Shown: piece by piece, positions 32,355 through 40,736 of the stretch
Layout: every line of letters begins with the position of its first letter
Position numbering within the stretch: position 1 is the stretch's first letter
NCBI GenBank assembly: GCA_016714815.1
Contig: JADKBZ010000004.1
Coordinates: forward strand, 372,001-436,000
DNA from: Holophagales bacterium
GTDB lineage: Bacteria > Acidobacteriota > Thermoanaerobaculia > UBA5066
Length of the DNA stretch: 64,000 nucleotides
Direction of reading: 5' to 3'
Program-made: the position numbers and the translations under genes
The notes under the pieces: generated by a model
Seen by the model: only the letters and a program-made list of their open reading frames with translations
Told to the model about the DNA's origin: nothing
Databases searched by the model: none

Positions 32355-33073
32355 TCGTCCTCTTTGCCGGACTCGCCCTCCTCGTCCTCCTCGCCTCCTC
32401 CCGCCTCCTCCTCGCCGACGGTCTCGCCGACGTCCGGGCGGGCCTCGACCGCCTCTCCGCCACTGCGCCGGTGAAGGCCCGCGTCGAGACCTCCCGGCAG
32501 GAAACCGAGAAGGAGAAGCCGAAAGGCCCCCTGAAGAAGGGGGAGGCCGTCGTCGAGCACGGCCCGTCCGGGCTCTCCGTCCACCTGGCGCCGGAATGGC
32601 TTCCGAAGCCCGGGACGAAAGCCGAGCGGAAGAAGCAGGAAGAGACGACAGTCCGGCTCGACCCGGGCCAGGCGCTGAAGCTCGTCGACCCGGCGGCGGA
32701 GATCCGCCAGCTCCTCGACGGCGCCACGCTCGTCTCCGACCGGAACGAGACGTTCGAAGGAAAGATGCTCCGGACCGTCGTCCTCCACCCCGTCCCCGAC
32801 GTCGACGAGGAGGAACGCAAGTCCCTGAAGCGCTACGAAGACGTCGTCACGCTCCGCCTCGACGCCGACTCCGTCCCCCTCGCTCTCGACCGGACGCTCG
32901 AGATCAAGGTCTCGAAGATGCTGATCTCCTTCACCGTCACGCACCGCGAGAGCTCGAGATTCGTACGGGCGGCCGGGCGGCTGATCACGGCCACCGCCTC
33001 GGAGGAGAGCAACGGCTCGGGGCTGGGCCAGAGCGGCGGGGCGAAATCGCGCTGGACCGTTACCCCGCTGTAA
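32345..33073 (+). CDS. exported protein of unknown function
   Basis: 242 residues with an N-terminal signal or anchor (RRVVLFAGLALLVLLASSRLLLADG) and no recognised domain. The mature part has a lysine/glutamate-rich linker (SRQETEKEKPKGPLKKGEA) and then an alpha/beta region with DPGQALKLVDPAAEIRQLLDGATLVSDRNETFEGKMLRTV and a beta-rich C-terminus (VTLRLDADSVPLALDRTLEIKVSKMLISFTVTHRE). The pattern is reminiscent of outer-membrane-lipoprotein sorting-type proteins, but the resemblance is too weak to name. The start is uncertain: ATG 32345 or ATG 32327, both within a hairpin. It follows Tricorn 2 on the same strand. Confidence 0.6.
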   Translation: MRRVVLFAGLALLVLLASSRLLLADGLADVRAGLDRLSATAPVKARVETSRQETEKEKPKGPLKKGEAVVEHGPSGLSVHLAPEWLPKPGTKAERKKQEETTVRLDPGQALKLVDPAAEIRQLLDGATLVSDRNETFEGKMLRTVVLHPVPDVDEEERKSLKRYEDVVTLRLDADSVPLALDRTLEIKVSKMLISFTVTHRESSRFVRAAGRLITATASEESNGSGLGQSGGAKSRWTVTPL

Positions 33074-33154
33074 GGGCAATTCGGTATCCTCCGCCTCCCG
33101 GTCCCGAAGGTTTACGCGGAAGGGCCGGCGCTCCGGGACCGTCAGGAGGTACGC

Positions 33155-34348
33155 GTGCACGAGCCGAGGATCGAACCCGAAAAGCTGGACCTCTGGGCCC
33201 GCCTCCTCGTCACCCACTCGATCGGGGGGGTGACTCCCGAGGACCGGGTGATGATCAAGGGCGAGCGGATCGCCTGGCCGCTCATCGAGCGGATCGAGCG
33301 CGAGGTGATCGCCGCGGGGGGAATCCCCGACGTCTGCATCGTTCCCCCGAACAACGAGCGTGGAAAGGTCTGGTCGGCGGCGATGGGCCGCGCGGGGAGC
33401 GAGGAGCAGCTCGCCCGGGTCCCCGACTGGCACCGCGCCCGGTACGCCTCGATGACGAAGTACATCGAGGTCCTCGGGGCCGAGTCGCCGGCGAGCTACG
33501 CCGGCCTCGCCCGCGAGGCGGCGGCGGCGCTCGCCCGGGCCGACCGCCCCTTCGCCGACCTGCGCCTGGCGAGGCGCTGGGTCATCACGCTCTACCCGAC
33601 CCCCGCCTACGCGGAGATGGAGGGGATTCCGCTCGACGAGTACGTCCGCTTCGTCGTCGACGCCTCGACCATCGACCCCCGGCCGCTCCTGGCGGCCGAG
33701 GAACGGCTCGAGCCGCTCTTCGCCGACGGAAAGCGGATGGAGGTCGTCACCTGGCACCCGGGCGAGGGGCGCGAGCTCGTCCTCACGATGAGCCTCGCCG
33801 AGTCGATCCCGGTCCTCTCCCACGGCCTCCGGAACGTGCCCGACGGCGAGGTCTTCACGAGCCCCGACGCGAGCTCCGTCGAGGGAGAGATCTTCCTCGA
33901 CCTGCCCATCCTCAACGGCGGCGTCGACGTCTCGGGGATCCACCTCGTCTTCGAGGGCGGCAGAATCGTGAAGTACTCGGCGCGCGAAGGAGAAGCGCAG
34001 CTCGCGGCGATCGTCGGGACCGACGACGGCGCGCGCCGGCTCGGCGAGGTCGCCCTCGGCATGAATCCGAGCCTGACGCGCGCGCTGAAGCATCCCCTGT
34101 TCGTCGAGAAGGTGGGTGGCACGCTCCACGTCGCCATCGGCGCCAGCTACGAGACCTGCTTCGAACGCGACCCGAAGGACCCGGCCTCGCGCGCGCGGCT
34201 CGAGGAGCTCGCCGCGCGGGGAGTCCTGAACCGCTCCGCGCAGCACGTCGACATCGTCTGCGACTTCCGGGGCGGGGGCTGCGGTCTGCGCGTCGCCATC
34301 GACGGCCGTCCGGTCGTCGTCAAGGGAGGCCTCTGGGTCCCCGGTTGA
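33155..34348 (+). CDS. M29-family aminopeptidase (AmpS/AmpT-like)
   Basis: 397 residues, normal for the thermophilic-aminopeptidase family of dinuclear metallopeptidases. The N-terminal domain starts LDLWARLLVTHSIGGVTPEDRVMIKGE. Metal ligands are seen in SSVEGEIFLDLP (Glu), LFVEKVGGTLHVAIGASY (Glu, His, Tyr) and the closing HVDIVCDFR (His and Asp). It has no signal peptide, so it is cytoplasmic and would finish peptides imported after extracellular digestion. The start is GTG at 33155 with AGGAGGT 4 nt upstream. A TATCCT box at about 33086 could be its -10. Confidence 0.87.
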   Translation: MHEPRIEPEKLDLWARLLVTHSIGGVTPEDRVMIKGERIAWPLIERIEREVIAAGGIPDVCIVPPNNERGKVWSAAMGRAGSEEQLARVPDWHRARYASMTKYIEVLGAESPASYAGLAREAAAALARADRPFADLRLARRWVITLYPTPAYAEMEGIPLDEYVRFVVDASTIDPRPLLAAEERLEPLFADGKRMEVVTWHPGEGRELVLTMSLAESIPVLSHGLRNVPDGEVFTSPDASSVEGEIFLDLPILNGGVDVSGIHLVFEGGRIVKYSAREGEAQLAAIVGTDDGARRLGEVALGMNPSLTRALKHPLFVEKVGGTLHVAIGASYETCFERDPKDPASRARLEELAARGVLNRSAQHVDIVCDFRGGGCGLRVAIDGRPVVVKGGLWVPG

Positions 34349-34373
34349 CGTCTCGCCGGGGACCGCCGCGGGT

Positions 34374-34820
34374 TCAGGGAACGGCCGGGCGCGGCGCCGG
34401 CACGTTCGCCCCGCACCAGTAGGCCTCGATCAGCGCCGTCAGCCGGGTGAACTGCTCGAAGTCGACCGGTTTGACGAGGTACGAGGTGGCCCCGAGGTCG
34501 TAGGCGAGGGCGACGTCGCCTTCCTCGGACGAAGACGTCAGGACGACGACGGGGACCCGGCGGGCGGCCGGGTGCGCGCGAAAGGTCCGGAGGACCTCGT
34601 GACCGTCGACCTTCGGGAGCTTGAGGTCGAGGAGAACGACGAGCGGGAGCGGCTCGCCCGTTTCCCAGCGCGGAAGGAAGGCGAGCGCCTCCTCGCCGTC
34701 GCGCGCGACGAGGACCGGGTTCGCGAACCTCCTTCTCCGGAAGGCCAGAAGCGTCAGCTCGAGGTCCGCCGGGTTGTCTTCGACCAGCAGGATCGGCGCG
34801 AACGCACTCTCGTTGCTCAT
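34374..34820 (-). CDS. single-domain response regulator (Rcp1-like)
   Basis: A 148-residue receiver domain with no output domain. Acidic pocket residues are in LLVEDNPADLE, the phospho-acceptor is D65 (VVLLDLKLPKVDG), and the conserved Lys is in TSYLVKPVDF. Its ATG at 34820 overlaps the stop of the histidine kinase gene as ATGA, so the pair is translationally coupled and this is presumably the kinase's direct partner. Regulators of this type pass phosphate on or act by protein contact rather than by binding DNA. Confidence 0.92.
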   Translation of the reverse strand: MSNESAFAPILLVEDNPADLELTLLAFRRRRFANPVLVARDGEEALAFLPRWETGEPLPLVVLLDLKLPKVDGHEVLRTFRAHPAARRVPVVVLTSSSEEGDVALAYDLGATSYLVKPVDFEQFTRLTALIEAYWCGANVPAPRPAVP

Positions 34821-37800
34821 GACGGCAGCTCTATCGTAAAGGTCGCGCCCGCCCCCGGCGCGCTCTCGGCCCTCACGCTCCCCCCCATCCTCTGCACCAC
34901 CCTGCGAACGAGAGCCAGGCCGACGCCCGTCCCGGGGTACTCCTCGAGACGGCCGAGGCGCTGGAAGATCTCGAAGATCCGGTCGTGGTACTTCAGGTCG
35001 AACCCGATTCCTTCGTCCCGGACCACGACGACGGCGCGGCCGGCGGGGTTCGACGTCGTGACGGTGACCTCGGCGCTCTTTCCGGGAACGTGGAACTTCA
35101 GCGCGTTGTCGAGGAGGTGGCACAGGGCCAGCTCCAGCCCCACCGGGTCCGCCGTCGCCTGCGTTCCCCCGGGCACGATCCGGACGACGCCACCCTTCGA
35201 ACGGATCTCCTCGTCTCGCGACGCGACGACAGCCCGAACGACGGCATCGACGTCCACCCTCTCGGCTCTCATCTCGCGGCGGTCGAGCCTCGAGTATTCG
35301 AGAAGCTCTTCGATGAGCTGCCCCATCGTGACCGCCCCGCTCCGGACTTTCGCGAGCCAGCTCCTTCCCTCGTCGTCCAGCCGGGCCCCCTGGTCCTTCT
35401 CGAGGAGGGTGGCGTACCCGGCGATCGCCCGGAGCGGGGTCTTCAGGTCGTGCGCGAGGGAGTACGAAAACGCTTCCAGCTCGCGGACCGAGGAGGCCAG
35501 CTGCACCGTCCGCTCCGCGACGCGCCGCTCCAGCTCCGCGTTCATCCCGCGGATCCGCTCCGCCGCCTGCCTTCGCTCGGTGATGTCCAGATTGGCGCCG
35601 ACGAACCGGATGACCTCGCCCTGCTCGTCGCGGGTCACGATCCGGCCCTGATCCAGGATCCATCGCCACGACCCGTCGCGATGGCGCATGCGGTATTCGC
35701 AGCTGTAGGGGGTGCCGTCGCGAAACGCGTCCTCGGCCGCCTTCCTGGACGCCGGCAGGTCGTCAGGGTGGACCCGCTCCAGCCAGGTCGAGAAGTGCGG
35801 CGCCAGCTCGTCCACCCGGTACCCGAACATGGCCGCCCACCTGTCGCCGAACAGCACGGCGCCGCTCCTGACGTTCCAGTCGTAGAGGCCCAACCCGGTG
35901 GCGGTAACCGCCAGATCGAGCCGCTCCTGCTCCACCCGCAGCTCTTCCTCCGCCCTCTTCCGCCCGGTGATGTCGCGGGAGAGGATCAGGACGTGCGGGC
36001 GGCCGTCCAGCTCGACGAACGAGGCGGAGAGAAGGCAGACGATCTCGTTCCCCGACCGCGTGACGAAGGTCGATTCGAGGTTCTCGACCAGCCCGGTGCG
36101 CCGCAGCTCGTCGACGAGCGCCTCCCGTTCCCCGGGGTTCCTCCAGAAGCCCAGCTCCGCCGCCACCCGGCCGAGGACCTCCTCCCCGGAGTACTCGAGG
36201 ATCCGCCGAAACCCCTCGTTCGCCGCGACGAGGACGCCGTCCTCGACGCGCGTCAGCGTGACGGCGTCGGGGCTCGTCTCGAAGACCTTCCGGAAGCGTT
36301 CGTCGCTCGCGAAGCGCTCGTGGAGGAGATGGGATTCCTCCCGCTTCCAGAGGGCGGAGACCCCGGCTCCGGCGCCCGCCACGAGAAGCAGAACGACGAA
36401 GACCGTGCCCCAGAGCCGGGTGCGGGACGCGCTGAAGACCTCGGCAAGGGGCGACCGGACGACGAGGACCCAGGGAGAGCCGCGGACCGGGTGAAGGACG
36501 GCCAGGACGGCAGTCCCGTTCGCGTCCGCCCCCATCACGACCCCCTGTTCGCCCCGCGCGGCCCTCGCCTCGACGGCGTCGGAGGAGACCGGAGGAGCGC
36601 GCCGAACCAGCACTCTCCCCCCGTCCGGCGTGCCGAGGCTTTCGAAGACGTCGGCAACGTCCCCCTCGCGCCGGACGAGCGACGCTCCGTGGGACCCCGC
36701 GGAGCCGGGATGCTCCGCGAGAAACGGGAGGACCCGGGCCGACGGGTCGATCGCGAGGAGAACGAGGGCCGGTTTGCCGGACGGCTCCACACCCGGGACC
36801 GCTGCCATCACGGAGAGATGGACCGGACCGCCGGGGACGTCGCGGTGGAAGTCGAGCATCGCCGCGTTCCCGGCCGCGATCGCCGCTAGGAAGGGCAGGC
36901 CGGGCGCTCCCTCGCCCGGCCCGGCGGACGGGGGACTGGAAAGGCGGGCCCGCCCCTGACTGTCGAGCAGCGCCGCCCAGAGGTAGCCTCGACCTCTCTG
37001 CAACCCGTCGAGCCACGCGCCGAGGAGGAAACGGGCCTCCTCGTCCGGGGGATCGCGAAGAACCCGTCGGCAGAGCGCCACGAAGGCCGGGTTGGTACGG
37101 AGGAGATCCGCGTCCGCGAGCCTCTCCCCCCTCCATCGCTCGAGCGCTTCCGCTCTCAGGGAGGCCTCGAACTCCAGCTGCCGCTCCACGCTGCCGCGGT
37201 ACCGCTCCTCGGCCCCTCGAAAAAAGACGAACCCGGCGACGACGATTCCGAGAGCGAGCAGGGCGAATACGGTGGCAACGGCGCCGACGCCCGGAACGCC
37301 AGGCCGCGCCACGGAGGGCACCGGCTTCCCCGCTCCCGCGCCCGGCGCGGCCCGAAGAGCGAGACCCGTACCCAGGAGGACGAAGCCGAAGACCGTCCCG
37401 AGCGCCGGAGGGAGAACCGGCCCGCTCACGGCGACGAGGAAGCCGTAGCTGAAAACGACCAGGAGAACGAGGTAGAAGGCGACCACGGACCAGGCACCGA
37501 TCCAGGCCCCCCTCCGCCGCCACGAGGCTTGCGAGGCGGCGGGAACGCCGGAGGAAAGGAGGAAGGCCGCGGCGAGAACGAGGAAGGTGACGGCCGTGAC
37601 CGGGACCATGTGCCCGAGCGGGGGACCGGGCGGCGTGCAGTTCGCGGGGAATCCGAGGTGCTCCGCCTCGATCCGGTATCCCACGGTCGCCGCCGCGAGA
37701 AATATGCACGCGAGGACCGCGACGATGCCCCACGTCGAGGCGCTGGCGCGGCGCGAGACGCCCGGGCCACGCCCGTCCGGGTCCCCTGCCAGCGCGACGC

Positions 37801-38008
37801 CCGAGAGGAGGAGCAGCGCGGCGGTGCTCGGAGCGACCGGGAGAAGGCCGGTCCCGAACGTCGTCAGGACCGGGAGATCGAAGGCCCAGCCGACGAGGGC
37901 GCCGAGGCCGACGAATGCGGGCAGAACGCCGCACGCTCGCACGAAGCGTGCGCGAGAACGGCCGGAGGCCCCCTGCCCGTCACGCATTCCGCGAGACTCT
38001 ACAGCCAC
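34817..38008 (-). CDS. large multi-sensor histidine kinase
   Basis: 1063 residues. About six membrane helices (residues ~25-220) form an N-terminal membrane sensor. A second membrane-bounded periplasmic domain of cache type follows (about 240-560; ends in VFVVLLLVAGAGAG). Two PAS domains come next, the second with a PAC segment (YSCEYRMRHRDGSWRWILDQG), then a coiled coil, the HisKA motif SLAHDLKTPLRAIAGYATLL with the phospho-His, and the HATPase core (N box HLLDNALKFH, G boxes RDEGIGFDLKYHDRIFEIF and GTGVGLALVRRVV). The start is GTG at 38008 with GGAGG. The signal it senses is not evident. The bacteriohemerythrin gene is divergent. Confidence 0.9.
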   Translation of the reverse strand: MAVESRGMRDGQGASGRSRARFVRACGVLPAFVGLGALVGWAFDLPVLTTFGTGLLPVAPSTAALLLLSGVALAGDPDGRGPGVSRRASASTWGIVAVLACIFLAAATVGYRIEAEHLGFPANCTPPGPPLGHMVPVTAVTFLVLAAAFLLSSGVPAASQASWRRRGAWIGAWSVVAFYLVLLVVFSYGFLVAVSGPVLPPALGTVFGFVLLGTGLALRAAPGAGAGKPVPSVARPGVPGVGAVATVFALLALGIVVAGFVFFRGAEERYRGSVERQLEFEASLRAEALERWRGERLADADLLRTNPAFVALCRRVLRDPPDEEARFLLGAWLDGLQRGRGYLWAALLDSQGRARLSSPPSAGPGEGAPGLPFLAAIAAGNAAMLDFHRDVPGGPVHLSVMAAVPGVEPSGKPALVLLAIDPSARVLPFLAEHPGSAGSHGASLVRREGDVADVFESLGTPDGGRVLVRRAPPVSSDAVEARAARGEQGVVMGADANGTAVLAVLHPVRGSPWVLVVRSPLAEVFSASRTRLWGTVFVVLLLVAGAGAGVSALWKREESHLLHERFASDERFRKVFETSPDAVTLTRVEDGVLVAANEGFRRILEYSGEEVLGRVAAELGFWRNPGEREALVDELRRTGLVENLESTFVTRSGNEIVCLLSASFVELDGRPHVLILSRDITGRKRAEEELRVEQERLDLAVTATGLGLYDWNVRSGAVLFGDRWAAMFGYRVDELAPHFSTWLERVHPDDLPASRKAAEDAFRDGTPYSCEYRMRHRDGSWRWILDQGRIVTRDEQGEVIRFVGANLDITERRQAAERIRGMNAELERRVAERTVQLASSVRELEAFSYSLAHDLKTPLRAIAGYATLLEKDQGARLDDEGRSWLAKVRSGAVTMGQLIEELLEYSRLDRREMRAERVDVDAVVRAVVASRDEEIRSKGGVVRIVPGGTQATADPVGLELALCHLLDNALKFHVPGKSAEVTVTTSNPAGRAVVVVRDEGIGFDLKYHDRIFEIFQRLGRLEEYPGTGVGLALVRRVVQRMGGSVRAESAPGAGATFTIELPS

Positions 38009-38159
38009 CTGAACCTCCGATCGTGAAGAAACACCGCCCCCCGCCCGGCTCTCACGGGGCGGAGCCCACCCGGCGGCGCGGCCTCCAGGGCCCCGGCGGA
38101 CGCTTCTCCGGGAGGCCGACGCGGGTTATCTTCCGGCCGGATCCAAGGAGCGCCGGAAC

Positions 38160-38570
38160 ATGAGCCCAGCAGAAGGACGACACACCCTCATCACGGGGAA
38201 CCGGGAAATGGACGAAGAGCACGCGCTCCAGCTCCGGCTGCTGCGGGAGCTCCTGCAGAGCCTCGAGTCCGACGACAGCCCCGCGGCTCTCGAGCTCTTC
38301 GAACGCCTCGACCAGTTCACGAGCGCGCACTTCCTGGCCGAGGAGCTCCTGATGAGGCTCCACTCCTACCCGGACTTCGAGGCTCACCGGGCCGAGCACG
38401 GGCAGTTCGTCGAGGAGCTGGCGGCCCTGGGCGCCCGCCTTTCCGGCGCCGGAACCGGCGCCCTGCGGGACGACGCGGACGCCTTCGCCCGGCGACTCCT
38501 CGCTCACATCGCCACGACGGACAGCGCCCTCGGGACGTTCCAGCGCTCGAAGACGACCGCCGCCGGGTGA
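38160..38570 (+). CDS. bacteriohemerythrin
   Basis: A 136-residue four-helix di-iron protein that binds oxygen reversibly. All seven ligands are present: H21 (MDEEH), H57 and E61 (SAHFLAEE), H76 and H80 (EAHRAEHG), H116 and D121 (LLAHIATTD). In anaerobes these proteins deliver or scavenge oxygen, protecting enzymes such as [FeFe]-hydrogenase; that role is inferred. The ATG at 38160 has AAGGAG upstream and TATCTT about 30 bp before. It lies divergent from the histidine kinase gene. Confidence 0.9.
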   Translation: MSPAEGRHTLITGNREMDEEHALQLRLLRELLQSLESDDSPAALELFERLDQFTSAHFLAEELLMRLHSYPDFEAHRAEHGQFVEELAALGARLSGAGTGALRDDADAFARRLLAHIATTDSALGTFQRSKTTAAG

Positions 38571-38632
38571 AGCGCTGAGGCCCTGGGCCGCGGCCTGACC
38601 GGCGGCGCCCGGCCGGACGAGCCCGTCCGACG

Positions 38633-39526
38633 TCAGGGCTGCGTCCAGAGGACGCCGATGGCGGCCCGGAGAACTCCTTCGAGAAGAAAGGCGGGGAATC
38701 GCTTCCGGAGCCTCTCCTCCGCCCTCTCCGGACCGGCCCTCTCCTCCCTCGCGCGACGAATCTCCTCCCCGGCCGCCTCGAACCACGCGAGCTGCGCCTC
38801 GACGATCTCGCGACCGCCGGGAGCTCCGTGGCCAGGGACGAAAACGGTTCCGGCAGGCTCGGACAGGAGCTCGGCAAGGCCCCTCTTCCACCCCTCCGGA
38901 TCGGCGTTTTCGAGGTTCGGGTGGTAGCCGTGGAAAACGAGGTCTCCAGTGACGACGACTCCGAGGCCCGGCAGGTCGACGCGAAGGTCGCCCGGCGTGT
39001 GCGCCGGGCCGCAGGGGCGGACGACCGCGCGCACGCCCCCGACGGAGAGCTCGAGGGGCGTCGTCACGAGGTGGGTCGGTGCGGCCGGGACCGCGTCCGC
39101 AAAGAGCGCGCTCACGTCCGCCCTCGCCCGGCGTTCCGCGAGGATCCCGGGCTGCTCCGCCGCCATCCGCTCCGCGGCAATCGCGTGTGCGATCACCTCG
39201 GCCCCGTCCTCCACGAAGACCGAGGCGCCGACGGAGTGGTCCGTGTGGTGGTGCGTCGTCACGACCCACCGAACGGGGCCGGCGCCACGCTCTGCGAGAC
39301 GCCGCTTCACGTCCCGGGCGTAGGCCGGGGCGACGAGGGGGTCGACGAGAAGCGTCTCGCCGTCGCCGAGGACGGCCACGGCGTTCGCCCCCCAGCCCGA
39401 AGGGAGGTCCTCTCCCCCCGTCGAGAAGACGATGACGCGGGCGTTCACCCGCGTTTCGCCGAGGGGAGAGAGGAGGGGGCGCGGGACGGAGTCCATTCCG
39501 GGATCGTACGAGATGTCGGACTCCAC
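38633..39526 (-). CDS. metallo-beta-lactamase-fold hydrolase
   Basis: 297 residues from the chosen start. Zinc ligands are TTHHHTDHS (HxHxDH), GPAHTPGD, VVTGDLVFHGYHP and VFVPGHG. The C-terminal 70 residues are helical and charged. It resembles the general hydrolase subfamily rather than true beta-lactamases. The GTG at 39526 overlaps the last base of the upstream stop codon (TAGTG), a junction typical of coupled genes; ATG at 39496 is the alternative. It is the last gene of the VIT/vWA operon. The substrate is unknown. Confidence 0.8.
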   Translation of the reverse strand: MESDISYDPGMDSVPRPLLSPLGETRVNARVIVFSTGGEDLPSGWGANAVAVLGDGETLLVDPLVAPAYARDVKRRLAERGAGPVRWVVTTHHHTDHSVGASVFVEDGAEVIAHAIAAERMAAEQPGILAERRARADVSALFADAVPAAPTHLVTTPLELSVGGVRAVVRPCGPAHTPGDLRVDLPGLGVVVTGDLVFHGYHPNLENADPEGWKRGLAELLSEPAGTVFVPGHGAPGGREIVEAQLAWFEAAGEEIRRAREERAGPERAEERLRKRFPAFLLEGVLRAAIGVLWTQP

Positions 39527-40677
39527 TAGGGCGTCGGGCCGAACGCGATCCTCTTCCGCTTCGCCTGCTCCTTCAGCGTCCTGGCCACCTCGACGTCGAA
39601 CGCGCTCCCCTTCCCCTCGGCCGCCGCCTTCTTCATCTCGGTGTCCACGTAGGCCTGCCGCTTCTTCACCAGCTCGGCCACCTGCGCCTGGAGCTGCTTT
39701 CTCTTCGTCTCCTGCTGCGCCAGATACGCTTTCTGCTGCTCGGGCGTCTTGTCCTTCAGCTCGGCCGGGAGCTCGTCCTTCTTGAGCTCCCCGAGCTTCG
39801 CGCGCCCCTCCTTCAGGTCGTCCACCAGGTCGCCGCCCCCCTGCACGACCTTCGACGTCGCGGCGTTGTAGGCGAGCCGGTCGGCCGATGCCGAGGGCGC
39901 GGCCGCTTCTGCGACGGCCTGCTTGGCCATCACCGCCCCGCGCTCCCGCTCGCTCCCGTACGCGACGATCGTCGTCCCGATCTCGCGGTTCAGGCGGGAG
40001 AGCTCCTCGTCCATCGGCGTCGAGACGACCTGCATGTTCCCGGTCTGCGCGATCGCGACGTAGCTCCCTTCCGAGAGGCCCGCGATCTCCTTCCAGACGG
40101 GCGTCGTCGAGCCGATGCCTCCGCACTGGACGGTGTTGATGATCAGGTCCCTCTTCACCGCCGCCTGGCAGGTCGCCTGGTACTTCACGTCGCCCGCGTA
40201 GTCCATGTGGGGCGGGGCGTCGCCGACGAGGAAGACGATCTTCAGCGCGTCGCGCCCCGGGCTCCAGCTCATCAGCGTCACGGCCTCGTGGAGCGCCTGG
40301 TTCACCGACTCGGGCGTGTCGCCGCCGCCCCCCGCCTGGAAGCCCTGCAGGTGCCCGTAGATCGTGTCGATGTCGTCGCTCAGGTCGAAGCGCTTCGTGA
40401 CGTAGTCGTCTCCCCGGTCGCGGTACCCGACGAGGCCGACCCTGAGGCGCGGCGTCGGCTTCGCCGCGACCATCTGGTTCGCGATCGACCAGATCTTCGC
40501 CTTCGCCCCCTCGATGAGGCCGCCCATCGACCCGGTCGTGTCGAGGACGAAGACGACGTCGATCTTCGGGCGGCCGTCGGCGGGCGCGACGGGTTTCGCG
40601 GCCGGCTTCTGGGCGGCGGCCGCACCCGCCAGGACGAGGGCCGCCGCAAGGCCCGCTGCTGCCAGAGACTTCTTCAT
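39526..40677 (-). CDS. exported von Willebrand factor A-domain protein
   Basis: 383 residues. A signal peptide (KKSLAAAGLAAALVLAGAAAAQ) is followed by a vWA domain (about 38-235) starting VVFVLDTTGSMGGLIEGAK, a MIDAS variant (DxTGS), with GYRDRGDDYVTKRF and VFLVGDAPPHMDY as further metal-pocket loops. The C-terminal third is a charged coiled coil (AYLAQQETKRKQLQAQVAELVKKRQAYVDTEMKKAAAEG). It is a probable periplasmic adhesion or scaffold protein. ATG 40677 has AAGGAG. It sits 59 bp after the VIT/vWA gene and runs directly into the MBL hydrolase. Confidence 0.85.
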   Translation of the reverse strand: MKKSLAAAGLAAALVLAGAAAAQKPAAKPVAPADGRPKIDVVFVLDTTGSMGGLIEGAKAKIWSIANQMVAAKPTPRLRVGLVGYRDRGDDYVTKRFDLSDDIDTIYGHLQGFQAGGGGDTPESVNQALHEAVTLMSWSPGRDALKIVFLVGDAPPHMDYAGDVKYQATCQAAVKRDLIINTVQCGGIGSTTPVWKEIAGLSEGSYVAIAQTGNMQVVSTPMDEELSRLNREIGTTIVAYGSERERGAVMAKQAVAEAAAPSASADRLAYNAATSKVVQGGGDLVDDLKEGRAKLGELKKDELPAELKDKTPEQQKAYLAQQETKRKQLQAQVAELVKKRQAYVDTEMKKAAAEGKGSAFDVEVARTLKEQAKRKRIAFGPTP

Positions 40678-40736
40678 CGCATTCTCCTTCTGCGCCCCAC
40701 TCGCCGACCCCGTCTCTCCCGCTCCCGCCAACCGGA